Part shown: positions 1 to 6,356 of the stretch, one piece after another | How the letters are laid out: each line of letters begins with the position of its first letter | How positions within the stretch are numbered: the stretch's first letter is position 1 | Source: Flavobacteriales bacterium UBA2426 | Lineage (GTDB): Bacteria > Bacteroidota > Bacteroidia > Flavobacteriales_F > PHOS-HE28 | Assembly: GCA_002342985.1 (NCBI GenBank) | Contig: DDRC01000099.1 | Coordinates: forward strand, 1 to 8,672 | Direction: 5' to 3' | Length of the DNA: 8,672 nucleotides | The notes under the pieces: generated by a model | What the model saw: only the letters and a program-made list of their open reading frames with translations | Told to the model about the DNA's origin: nothing | Database searches by the model: none | Program-made: the position numbers and the translations under genes

Positions 1-17
1 CGGGCACGTGTGCGGCC

Positions 18-20
18 TAG
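18..20 (+). other. In-frame TAG interrupting the DinB reading frame
   Basis: The codons from position 3 read Gly-Thr-Cys-Ala-Ala-stop-Ala and then continue into Val-Val-Gly-His-Leu. In DinB relatives a Trp normally sits four residues before the residue preceding VVxHL. Here that slot holds Cys (TGT at 9-11), one base from Trp (TGG). The family alignment therefore continues through the stop in the same frame. This suggests a point nonsense mutation or a base-calling error, not a true gene start at 24. Confidence 0.45.
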
Positions 21-23
21 GCG

Positions 24-410
24 GTGGTGGGCCACCTGATCCACGGCGAGCGTGCGCCTTGGATGGCCCGCGTGCGGAAATGCCTGAGTGGCGAGGACCG
101 GGCCTTCGCGCCCTTCGACCGTCAGGCGCACGATGAGGAGAGCGCAGGCAAGTCGCTGCCCCAGCTGCTGGGCGAATTCGAGGCGCTGCGCAAGCGCAAC
201 CTGGCCGCGCTGATGGCGTTTGAGCTGACCGGCGCTCAGCTCGAGGGCATCGGCCTCCATCCGGCCCTGGGCGAGGTGCGGCTGCGCGAGGTGCTGGCCG
301 CCTGGGCCGCGCACGACCTGGCGCACATCGGCCAGATCAGCCGCGTGCTGGCCCGCCAGTACCGCGAAGCCGTGGGGCCGTGGCGGGCGAACCTGAGGGT
401 GATGGGCTAG
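24..410 (+). CDS. DinB family protein, 5' part missing or interrupted
   Basis: The 128 visible residues match the DinB/YfiT four-helix bundle family, putative metal-dependent enzymes (some are thiol transferases) that bind a divalent metal through three histidines. The triad is visible: H4 in VGHLIHGE at the end of the second half of the bundle's first motif, and H97 and H101 in HDLAHIGQI, followed by the typical tail RQYREAVGPW. Family members are usually about 150-180 residues, so roughly 40 N-terminal residues are absent. GTG at 24 is only the first possible start after an in-frame TAG at 18-20. The reading frame upstream of that stop still lines up with the family (see findings), so this is probably the 3' part of a longer gene carrying a nonsense mutation or a sequence error. 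The substrate is unknown. It converges on the DUF4260 gene. The family call is firm; the start is not. Confidence 0.8.
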   Translation: MVGHLIHGERAPWMARVRKCLSGEDRAFAPFDRQAHDEESAGKSLPQLLGEFEALRKRNLAALMAFELTGAQLEGIGLHPALGEVRLREVLAAWAAHDLAHIGQISRVLARQYREAVGPWRANLRVMG

Positions 411-426
411 CTGACCGCTGCAGGCG

Positions 427-473
427 GTGCTTGGCGGACGCCGGCGGCTCAGCCCCACGGGCAGGCCAAGCGC
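427..473. terminator. Possible bidirectional terminator hairpin between convergent genes
   Basis: The 75-nt gap between the DinB stop and the DUF4260 stop contains an inverted repeat: GCTTGGC at 429-435 against GCCAAGC at 465-471. It extends by a G-T wobble and a G-C pair to 427/473. The 29-nt loop is itself GC-rich. There is no T-tract, so the terminator role is inferred mainly from its position between two convergent genes. A second, weaker 5-bp stem (ACCGC/GCGGT, 414-428) overlaps its left end. Confidence 0.35.
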
Positions 474-485
474 AACCGCTGGCCA

Positions 486-887
486 TCACGCCCCTTGCCC
501 GCCGCGGCCGATCCAGCCCAGGTGCGTGTGGTGGAAGCTGTCGCCGAACTTGAGGCCGTAGCCGAACACGCGGTCCATGCTGGCGTGGCCATAAAGGATG
601 ATGCCGGTCCACAGCAGCAGATCGGTATCCCAGGCGGAGCCCGGCCGGAAGAGCGTGATGGCGTTGAGGTAGAGCCCCGCCACGATGCAGGCCATGGCCA
701 GGCCCTTGTGGTGGAGCAGGTTGTAGCCGAAGGCCCCGGCGCGCGGCCCGATGAGGTAGCCCAGCATGCCGATGTCGGGGCCGAGGAGCAACAGGGCGTA
801 GGTCCACCACGGCAGTTCGGCCGCATACAGCGCGAGTGCGCAGCCCAGGAATTGCACGAGCTCTTCAAGGCGGAGGAGGGTTCTCAT
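486..887 (-). CDS. DUF4260 family small membrane protein
   Basis: This 133-residue protein of unknown function belongs to the DUF4260 family. The diagnostic stretches are LLGPDIGMLGYLIGPRAG (residues 34-51) leading into YNLLHHKG, and HASMDRVFGYGLKF then DSFHHTHLGWIG (about 101-127), rich in conserved His and Asp residues. About four hydrophobic segments (near 8-24, 28-47, 63-80 and 88-101) predict an inner-membrane protein; the conserved polar motifs sit at the helix ends and could bind metal or a polar ligand (inference). The ATG at 885-887 was chosen because the conserved sequence begins immediately with MRTLLRLEE. A longer frame to 965 exists, but it runs through the repeat at 902-943 and adds a low-complexity, non-homologous head. 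It lies 85 nt downstream of the xth-type gene on the same strand, possibly cotranscribed. No Shine-Dalgarno sequence is visible. Confidence 0.85.
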   Translation of the reverse strand: MRTLLRLEELVQFLGCALALYAAELPWWTYALLLLGPDIGMLGYLIGPRAGAFGYNLLHHKGLAMACIVAGLYLNAITLFRPGSAWDTDLLLWTGIILYGHASMDRVFGYGLKFGDSFHHTHLGWIGRGGQGA

Positions 888-901
888 GGCGGGAGCTTGT
901 C

Positions 902-943
902 CGTTGTGCGTTGCCGATTGCCGGATGTTCGTTGTCGGTTGCC
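902..943. repeat. Two-unit degenerate CGTTG-rich tandem repeat, about 21 nt per unit
   Basis: Positions 902-922 and 923-943 are two adjacent 21-nt units that agree at 16 of 21 positions when aligned by eye. On the minus strand each unit begins GGCAAnCGnCAACG. The units are built from smaller CGTTG(T/C) hexamer-like pieces. They fill the gap between the xth-type gene and the DUF4260 gene and account for the unlikely N-terminal extension of the latter. Their function is unknown. Confidence 0.6.
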
Positions 944-972
944 CAGCGTCCTTGGCGGCGGACACGGGCGCA

Positions 973-1734
973 CTACCAGGTGATGCCCACAGGGCAGTGA
1001 TCGCTGCCCATCACCTCGTTGAGGATGAAGGCCTCCTTCACCTTCTTCTCGAAGCCTTTCGACACCAGCACGTAGTCGATGCGCCAGCCCACATTCTTGG
1101 CGCGGGCGCCGAAGCGCTGGCTCCACCAGCTGTACTTCACCGTGTCGGGATGGAGGTGCCGGTAGCTGTCCACGAAGCCGGCGGCGAGCAGGGCGTCCAT
1201 GCCGTCGATCTCCTGCTGGGTGTAGCCGCTGGTCTTGTTGTAGTTCTCCTTGGGCCGGGCGATGTCGATGGGCCGATGCGCCACGTTGAGGTCGCCGGTG
1301 ACGATCACGGGCAGCTTGCCCTTGGCGAGCCTGGCCACGTAGTGCCGGAACGCGGCATCCCACTCCCCGCGGTAGTCGAGCCGCTTCATGCCCTCACCGC
1401 TGTTGGGCGTGTACACGCACACCACCACCAGCTCCTTGAAGGTGCAGGTGACCACGCGGCCTTCGTCGTCGTGGCCCTTCATGCCGATGCCGAAGTGGAC
1501 CTGCGCGGGCTGCTCGCGGCTGGCGATGGCGGTGCCGCTGTAGCCGGGCCGCACGGCGCCGTAGGCGTTCACGTGGTAGCCGTCCGCGCCGGCCAGGGCC
1601 TGCGCCACTTGCTCGGGCGTGGCCTTGGTCTCCTGGAAGCAGACGATGTCCGCATCGAGCTTCCGCAGGGTATCGTGCAGCCCCTTGCCCACGCTGGCGC
1701 GGATGCCGTTCACATTGAAGGAGATGAGTTTCAT
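973..1734 (-). CDS. xth: Exodeoxyribonuclease III / AP endonuclease (Xth family)
   Basis: This 253-residue cytoplasmic base-excision-repair nuclease cleaves 5' of abasic sites and has 3'-5' exonuclease and 3'-phosphatase activities (family knowledge). It belongs to the EEP (endonuclease/exonuclease/phosphatase) fold, and the whole domain is present. The N-terminal FNVNGIRA gives N8; QETKA carries the metal ligand E35; GYSGTAI is at 64-70; YTPNSG is at 108-113 with Y108; TGDLNVAH gives catalytic D148 and N150. RIDY (218-221) and GSDHCPV (243-249), with the terminal Asp-His pair D245/H246, complete the site. The length is normal for the family (about 250-270). The ATG at 1732-1734 was chosen because MKLISFNVNG is the standard N-terminus; the open frame up to 2235 is antisense to the LLM gene. 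It is divergent from the LLM gene (154-nt gap) and followed by DUF4260. An xthA/exoA-type symbol is reasonable. Confidence 0.95.
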   Translation of the reverse strand: MKLISFNVNGIRASVGKGLHDTLRKLDADIVCFQETKATPEQVAQALAGADGYHVNAYGAVRPGYSGTAIASREQPAQVHFGIGMKGHDDEGRVVTCTFKELVVVCVYTPNSGEGMKRLDYRGEWDAAFRHYVARLAKGKLPVIVTGDLNVAHRPIDIARPKENYNKTSGYTQQEIDGMDALLAAGFVDSYRHLHPDTVKYSWWSQRFGARAKNVGWRIDYVLVSKGFEKKVKEAFILNEVMGSDHCPVGITW

Positions 1735-1888
1735 GCCGTGAAGATGGCACGAATGGGCGCTTGCTGCTCGCGATCCGGAGGTCTGTCCTCCCCCATTGCC
1801 GCGCCAATCCCGCACATCCATTCCGCGGGGCTTCCGCCCCAAGGCGCCCGCGGCTTCCGTCAAGGCGGCTCGGCTACATTCGCCGGGC
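1735..1888. promoter_or_regulatory. Divergent intergenic region between xth-type and LLM genes
   Basis: This 154-nt spacer separates two divergently transcribed genes and must hold promoters for both. The plus-strand side ends in a TAnnTTTG-like box (listed separately). On the minus strand I see no convincing TAnnTTTG match within 60 nt of the xth-type start. No operator-like dyad stands out. Neither start has a Shine-Dalgarno sequence, as is common in Bacteroidota. Confidence 0.5.
1875..1882 (+). promoter_or_regulatory. Candidate Bacteroidota -7 promoter box (TACATTCG) for the LLM gene
   Basis: TACATTCG matches the Bacteroidota -7 consensus TAnnTTTG at five of six fixed positions. It ends 6 nt before the LLM start codon at 1889, so transcription would begin at or just before the ATG and give a leaderless or nearly leaderless mRNA. 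There is no clear TTTG -33 element; only TTCCG at 1855-1859 sits at the right distance. Confidence 0.35.
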
Positions 1889-2914
1889 ATGCTGGAACTC
1901 GGCCTGGACACCTTCGGTGATGTGACGGTGGATGCGGACGGCCGTCCGCTGCACCCGGCGCAGGTGCTGCGCAATGTGGTGGCCGAGGCGGAGCTGGCCG
2001 ACCGGCTGGGGCTGCACTTCTTCGGGGTGGGTGAGCACCACCGCCCCGACTTCGCGGTGAGTGCGCCCGAGGTGGTGCTTGCGGCGATCGCGGCGCGCAC
2101 GCAGCGCATCCGGCTGGGCAGCGCGGTGACGGTGCTGAGCAGCGACGACCCGGTGCGCGTCTTCCAGCGCTTCAGCACGCTGGATGCGCTGAGCAACGGC
2201 CGGGCGGAGGTGATCATCGGCCGCGGGTCCTTCACCGAGAGCTTCCCCCTCTTCGGCTTCCGGCTGGAGGACTACGATGCGCTGTTCAACGAGCGGCTCG
2301 AGCTGTTCTGCGCGCTGCTGAAGGAGGGTCCCACCACGTGGAGCGGCCGCACGCGCGCGCCGCTGAAGGACCAGCGCGTGCACCCGCCCACCGAGGGCGG
2401 TGCGCTGCGCACCTGGATCGGCGTGGGCGGCACGCCGCAGTCGGTGATCCGTGCGGCGCAATACGGGCTGCCGCTGATGCTCGCCATCATCGGTGGCGAC
2501 CCGCTGGCCTTCGCCCCCTTCGCCGACCTGCACCGGCGGGCCCTGGCGCAGCTGGGCCGCGAGCCGCTGCCCATCGGGGCGCACTCGCCCGGCTACGTGG
2601 CGCCCACCGACGAACAGGCGAAGGAGGAACTGTGGCCGCACTACAGCGCCATGCATGCCCGCATCGGGCGCGAGCGCGGCTGGCCGCCCCTCACGCGCGC
2701 CGCCTTCGAGCAGCAGGCGGGGCCCACGGGCGCCCTCTGCGCAGGCGCGCCGGAGACGGTGGCCCGCAAGATCGCCCGCACGGCCAAGGCGCTGGGGCTG
2801 TCCCGGTTCGACCTGAAGTACAGCGCGGGCACCTTGCCCCACGCGCTGCAGCTGCGGAGCATCGAGCTCTATGCCACCGAGGTGGCGCCGCGGGTGCAGC
2901 AGCTGCTGGCCTGA
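1889..2914 (+). CDS. LLM class flavin-dependent oxidoreductase
   Basis: This 341-residue protein is a luciferase-like monooxygenase-fold (TIM barrel) enzyme that should use reduced flavin and O2 on an unknown substrate in the cytoplasm. It resembles the subgroup of 'probable oxidoreductase, LLM family' proteins related to PDB 2I7G. Supporting motifs are LGLDTFGD at the N-terminus, FFGVGEHHRPDFAVSAPE (44-61), RIRLGSAVTVLSSDDPVR (73-90), FSTLDALSNGRAE (95-107), and GRGSFTESFPLFG (111-123). WIGVGGTPQSV (176-186) and a C-terminal LKYSAGTLPH follow. The length is typical. The ATG at 1889 was chosen because family homology starts at MLELGLDTFGD; the in-frame extension to 1796 encodes a basic, non-homologous stretch. 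It appears monocistronic, bounded by a promoter-like box upstream and stacked hairpins downstream. The physiological substrate cannot be read from the sequence. Confidence 0.92.
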   Translation: MLELGLDTFGDVTVDADGRPLHPAQVLRNVVAEAELADRLGLHFFGVGEHHRPDFAVSAPEVVLAAIAARTQRIRLGSAVTVLSSDDPVRVFQRFSTLDALSNGRAEVIIGRGSFTESFPLFGFRLEDYDALFNERLELFCALLKEGPTTWSGRTRAPLKDQRVHPPTEGGALRTWIGVGGTPQSVIRAAQYGLPLMLAIIGGDPLAFAPFADLHRRALAQLGREPLPIGAHSPGYVAPTDEQAKEELWPHYSAMHARIGRERGWPPLTRAAFEQQAGPTGALCAGAPETVARKIARTAKALGLSRFDLKYSAGTLPHALQLRSIELYATEVAPRVQQLLA

Positions 2915-2917
2915 GCG

Positions 2918-2949
2918 GCCGGTGGGCCCGGAACGGGCCTTCAACCGGC
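2918..2949 (+). terminator. Compound hairpin downstream of the LLM gene
   Basis: Four nucleotides after the LLM stop codon, GCCGGT (2918-2923) can pair with ACCGGC (2944-2949). Inside it, GGCCCG (2925-2930) pairs with CGGGCC (2934-2939) around a GAA loop. That gives 12 pairs plus a G-T wobble, with a small bulge on the 3' side. No T-run follows, so this is a probable but not classical intrinsic terminator separating LLM from the DUF1800 operon. Confidence 0.5.
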
Positions 2950-3047
2950 GGCTGGTGATAGTTCGTCCAAAAAACGGGGCTGCCCCCTTTACGGCGCGAT
3001 GCAACTATCGCCAACTTCGTTTGTCGAACGCAGACAACGCCCCTCCG

Positions 3048-4715
3048 ATGCCACTCACCCCCTACACCGGCCCCTTCGGCCGCGCCGAGCAGCAGCACCT
3101 GCTGCGGCGCACCCTGTTCGGCTGCTCCAACGCCGACCTGGCCCACTTCCAAGGGCAGTCGCTCGCACAGGTGGTGGATGCGCTGCTCACCTTCACCAAC
3201 GACACCGCGCCGCCGGTGAAGACCTACTGGAACCTCAATGGCAGCGCGCCCGATCCCAACGCGCTGGACCCGCAGGTGCCCTTCGGCAGCACCTGGGTGG
3301 ACACCCCGCGCTACGGCAGTGAGGTGGAGCTGGCCGACATCAGCAGCGCGCGGCTGCAGAGCTACGCGTGGTGGCGCACGGGCCTCATGGTGCACCAGGA
3401 CCGGAACATCCGCGAGAAGATGGCCCTCTTCTGGTACAACCACATGCCCACGCAGGTGTTCCAGGTCTTCAACCCGCGCTTCAGCTATGAGTACGACCAG
3501 CTGCTGCGCACGCAATGCCTGGGCAACTTCAGGCAGCTGGTGCACGATGTGACGGTGAGCGGCGCCATGCTCATCTACCTCAACGGCTTCCTCAACACGG
3601 CCAACGCGCCCGACGAGAACTATGCGCGCGAGCTGATGGAGCTCTTCACCCTGGGCGAGGGCAGCGGCTACACCGAGGAGGACGTGCAGGCGGCGGCACG
3701 GGTGCTCACCGGATGGACCGTGCGCGAGACCGACCAGCTGGGCGACATCGTGCTGCCCTACGTGGCCTACCGCCCCAGCCAGCACGTCACCGCCGACAAG
3801 CAGTTCAGCGCCTTCTTCAACAACACCATCATCCAGGGGCAGGGCGGCCAGGACGGCGGCGAGGCCGAGCTGAACGCGCTGCTGGACATGATCATGGCCA
3901 AGGAGGAGGTCTCGCGCTTCATCTGCCGCGAGCTCTACCGCTTCTTCGTGCACGGTGAGATCGATGCCGCCACCGAGGCACAGGTGATCGAGCCGCTGGC
4001 CGAGCTCTTCCGGGCCCACATGGGCGCGCCAGACCAGCTGCGCACGGTGATGCAGGCGCTGCTGACGAGCGACCACTTCTTCAGCGCGCAGATCCGGGCG
4101 TGCATGATCATGAGCCCGGCCGACCTGGTGATCGGGTCCATCCGCAAGCTCGACATGCCCATGCCCACACCCGCGCAGGTGGAGGCGCAGTACCGCGTGT
4201 GGCGCGATGTGTACTTCCTCACCGCCTACAGCGGCCAGGAGCTGCTCAACGTGCCCAACGTGGCGGGCTGGCCGGCCTACTACCAGTTCCCCGCCTACGA
4301 CGACATCTGGCTCGACACGGCCACCTATCCGGCGCGCAACAACTCGCTGGCGGCGCTGCTCTTCAGCGGCTTCTCCACGCCCAACAACCTCTACCAGCCC
4401 GAGAGCCGCAACCTGGAGTTCAAGGTGGACTTCGTTGGGCTGGTGGGCCAGTTCTCCGATCCCATGAACCCCAACGCGCTGGTGAGCGATGCGGCCGAGC
4501 TGATGTTCGCCGTGCCGGTGAGCCTGCTGGTGCGCACGCAGCTGAAGATCAGCTACCTGCTGCTCGGCCAGCTCACGGACAGCTACTGGAGCGACGCCTA
4601 CGAGCTCTATGTGACCGACCCCAATACCACCGACATGACGGCGCAGCTGGTGCCGAGCATGCTGCTGTGGCTCTTCCTGGACATGGCGAAGGCCGCCGAG
4701 ACCCAATTGCACTGA
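3048..4715 (+). CDS. DUF1800 family protein
   Basis: This 555-residue protein belongs to the DUF1800 family, which has no assigned reaction and is often encoded beside DUF1501, as here. The hallmarks are present in order: HLLRRTLFG (17-25), KMALFWYNHMPTQ (124-136), NYARELMELFTLGEG (191-205) followed by YTEEDVQAAARVLTGW (208-223), FICRELYRFFVHGEID (291-306), MSPADLVIGSIR (355-366) and NVPNVAGWP (401-409). No signal peptide, lipobox, transmembrane helix or C-terminal sorting domain is visible, so on its own it would stay in the cytoplasm, unlike its partner. The ATG at 3048 was chosen because MPLTPYTGPFGRAEQQHLLRR fits the family N-terminus; the frame upstream is out of family. It is the first gene of a two-gene operon (19 nt to the DUF1501 gene). 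Length is ordinary for Bacteroidota members. Confidence 0.93.
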   Translation: MPLTPYTGPFGRAEQQHLLRRTLFGCSNADLAHFQGQSLAQVVDALLTFTNDTAPPVKTYWNLNGSAPDPNALDPQVPFGSTWVDTPRYGSEVELADISSARLQSYAWWRTGLMVHQDRNIREKMALFWYNHMPTQVFQVFNPRFSYEYDQLLRTQCLGNFRQLVHDVTVSGAMLIYLNGFLNTANAPDENYARELMELFTLGEGSGYTEEDVQAAARVLTGWTVRETDQLGDIVLPYVAYRPSQHVTADKQFSAFFNNTIIQGQGGQDGGEAELNALLDMIMAKEEVSRFICRELYRFFVHGEIDAATEAQVIEPLAELFRAHMGAPDQLRTVMQALLTSDHFFSAQIRACMIMSPADLVIGSIRKLDMPMPTPAQVEAQYRVWRDVYFLTAYSGQELLNVPNVAGWPAYYQFPAYDDIWLDTATYPARNNSLAALLFSGFSTPNNLYQPESRNLEFKVDFVGLVGQFSDPMNPNALVSDAAELMFAVPVSLLVRTQLKISYLLLGQLTDSYWSDAYELYVTDPNTTDMTAQLVPSMLLWLFLDMAKAAETQLH

Positions 4716-4734
4716 ATCCCCCGAATCACCAACC

Positions 4735-6318
4735 ATGGACCGCAGACACTTCCTCCGCACCTCATCGGTGGCCACCTTGGGCGGATTCACCGTGCAAGGC
4801 TTCGCCAGTCCCTTGCTTCAAGCCCTGCGCAACAGCCGCACCGCCGAGGACCGCGTGCTGGTGATCGTGCAGCTCTTCGGCGGCAACGACGGGCTGAACA
4901 CGGTGATCCCGCTGGACCAGTACGGCACGCTGGCCGCCAAGCGCCCCTACGTGCTCATCCCGCAGGCGGCGGCGCTCCCCCTGGGCGGCCTGGGCGGCAC
5001 CGGGCTGCACCCCGCCATGGGCGGCATGCGCGAGCTGTGGGAGGACGGCAAGCTGGCCATCGTGCAGGGCGTGAGCTATCCCGAGCCGAACTACTCCCAC
5101 TTCCGGGCCACCGACATCTACGAGACGGGCGCCGATGCCAACCAGCTGCTGAGCTCGGGCTGGACGGGGCGCTACCTCAATTTCGAGTACCCCAACTACC
5201 CCGCGGGCTACCCCAACACCGACATGCCCGACCCGCTCGCCATCCGCATCGGCGGCGCCGTGGGACCCGGCCTCCAGCACATGGGCGTGAGCATGGCGGT
5301 GGCCCTCAACAACACCAACGACCCGCTCAACCTGGCCGGGAACATCTACCAGGACGCGGCGCCCGCCACCTGCAGCGGCGGCAAGCTGTCCTTCGCGCGG
5401 CAGGTGCAGCGGCAGACCGACCTCTACGGCGATGTGATCGAGGCGGCGGCGGTGGCGGGCTGCAACCAGAGCACCCTCTACCCCACCGGCAACGCGCCGG
5501 GCGCCGAGCTGGCGCAGGCGCTGAAGATCGTGGCGCAGCTCATCTGCGGCGGACTGAAGACGAAGATCTACTGGGTGAGCATCGGCGGATTCGACACGCA
5601 CGCCCAGCAGGTTGAGGACAGCGACCACACCATCGGCTTCCACGCCAACCTGCTGCAGGGCCTGAGCGACAGCATCCACGCCTTCCAGGACGACCTGAAC
5701 CTGCTGGGCCTGGAGGACCGCGTGCTGGGCATGACCTTCAGCGAATTCGGCCGCCGCATCGTGGATAACGCCTCGCTGGGCACCGACCATGGCAGCGCGC
5801 AGCCCATGTTCCTCTTCGGCACCAAGGTGATCCCCGGCATGCTGGGCACCAACCCGGAGATCCCCGCCAACGCCACCTACCAGACCAACCTGGCCATGCA
5901 GTACGACTTCCGGTCGGTGTATGCCAGCGTGCTGAAGGACTGGTTCTGCCTGGAGGAGAATGACATCGACACGGTGCTGCTGAACACCTACCAGCCGCTG
6001 GCGCTGATCGACCCCGAGGGCTGCCTGGGCACGGACATCCGCGAGGTGAACCAGCGCGCCGGCAACGAGCTGCTGCGCGCCTTCCCCAACCCCTTCACCG
6101 AGCGCACCACGCTCGAGTACGTGAGCCACGGCGGCCGCGTGCTGGTGCAGGTCTTCAACGAGCAGGGCCAGCTGATGCAGACCGCGTTGAACCAGCCCAT
6201 GCCTGCCGGCACCTACCGCGTGGACGTGGACCTGGGCGACCTGCCCGCCGGCGTGTACTATGCGCGGCTGCAGAACGAAGGCAGCCAGCAGGTGCGCAAC
6301 CTGCTCAAAGTGCGCTGA
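4735..6318 (+). CDS. DUF1501 family protein with Tat-like leader and T9SS type A sorting domain
   Basis: This 527-residue exported protein has an alkaline-phosphatase/sulfatase-like DUF1501 domain. Its reaction is unknown, but the predicted metal-site motifs are intact: FGGNDGLNTV (48-57), SHFRATDIYETG (121-132), SIGGFDTHAQQ (282-292), MTFSEFGRR (333-341) and LGTDHGSAQP (348-357). The N-terminus MDRRHFLRTSSVATLGGF resembles a twin-arginine signal (R3-R4-x-F-L) followed by a moderately hydrophobic stretch. The C-terminus (about 443-527) is a T9SS type A sorting domain: AFPNPF at 449-454, a beta-sandwich pattern with VQVFNEQGQL, then LPAGVYYARL (503-512) and a basic end LLKVR. The inferred route is Tat across the inner membrane in folded form, then T9SS across the outer membrane, with cleavage of the sorting domain. 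It lies 19 nt after the DUF1800 gene and is probably cotranscribed; the two products likely act together. Confidence 0.94.
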   Translation: MDRRHFLRTSSVATLGGFTVQGFASPLLQALRNSRTAEDRVLVIVQLFGGNDGLNTVIPLDQYGTLAAKRPYVLIPQAAALPLGGLGGTGLHPAMGGMRELWEDGKLAIVQGVSYPEPNYSHFRATDIYETGADANQLLSSGWTGRYLNFEYPNYPAGYPNTDMPDPLAIRIGGAVGPGLQHMGVSMAVALNNTNDPLNLAGNIYQDAAPATCSGGKLSFARQVQRQTDLYGDVIEAAAVAGCNQSTLYPTGNAPGAELAQALKIVAQLICGGLKTKIYWVSIGGFDTHAQQVEDSDHTIGFHANLLQGLSDSIHAFQDDLNLLGLEDRVLGMTFSEFGRRIVDNASLGTDHGSAQPMFLFGTKVIPGMLGTNPEIPANATYQTNLAMQYDFRSVYASVLKDWFCLEENDIDTVLLNTYQPLALIDPEGCLGTDIREVNQRAGNELLRAFPNPFTERTTLEYVSHGGRVLVQVFNEQGQLMQTALNQPMPAGTYRVDVDLGDLPAGVYYARLQNEGSQQVRNLLKVR

Positions 6319-6344
6319 GCGGGGCGCTGCGTGCACGGAGCCGC

Positions 6345-6352
6345 TTTCTTTG
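6345..6352 (+). promoter_or_regulatory. Weak -7-like box (TTTCTTTG) before the PycTM-like gene
   Basis: TTTCTTTG differs from the TAnnTTTG consensus at one fixed base and lies 4 nt before the ATG at 6357. There is no TTTG-type -33 element at the right distance. If it is real, the PycTM-like gene has its own near-leaderless promoter and is not just the third gene of the DUF1800-DUF1501 operon. The 38-nt gap holds no clear terminator. Confidence 0.22.
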
Positions 6353-6356
6353 GGGC

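Noticed and set aside
888..965. N-terminal extension of the DUF4260 protein to a start at 965
   Set aside because: The added 26 residues come from the CGTTG repeat and do not resemble the family, which starts at the ATG at 885-887.
886..1920. 344-codon plus-strand open frame over the xth-type gene
   Set aside because: It is antisense to a complete, well-conserved Xth protein and shows no domain of its own.
2965..2990. Minus-strand intrinsic terminator (GGGG/CCCC stem plus T6)
   Set aside because: It has the right shape, but no minus-strand gene ends there and the stem is only 4 bp. I kept it as an observation, not as an annotated terminator.
2691..4790. 699-codon open frame on the minus strand opposite the DUF1800 gene
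   Set aside because: It is an antisense shadow produced by GC-rich codon use. The translation is a low-complexity run of H, L, V, E, G and A with no recognisable domain, and the plus strand encodes a clear DUF1800 protein.
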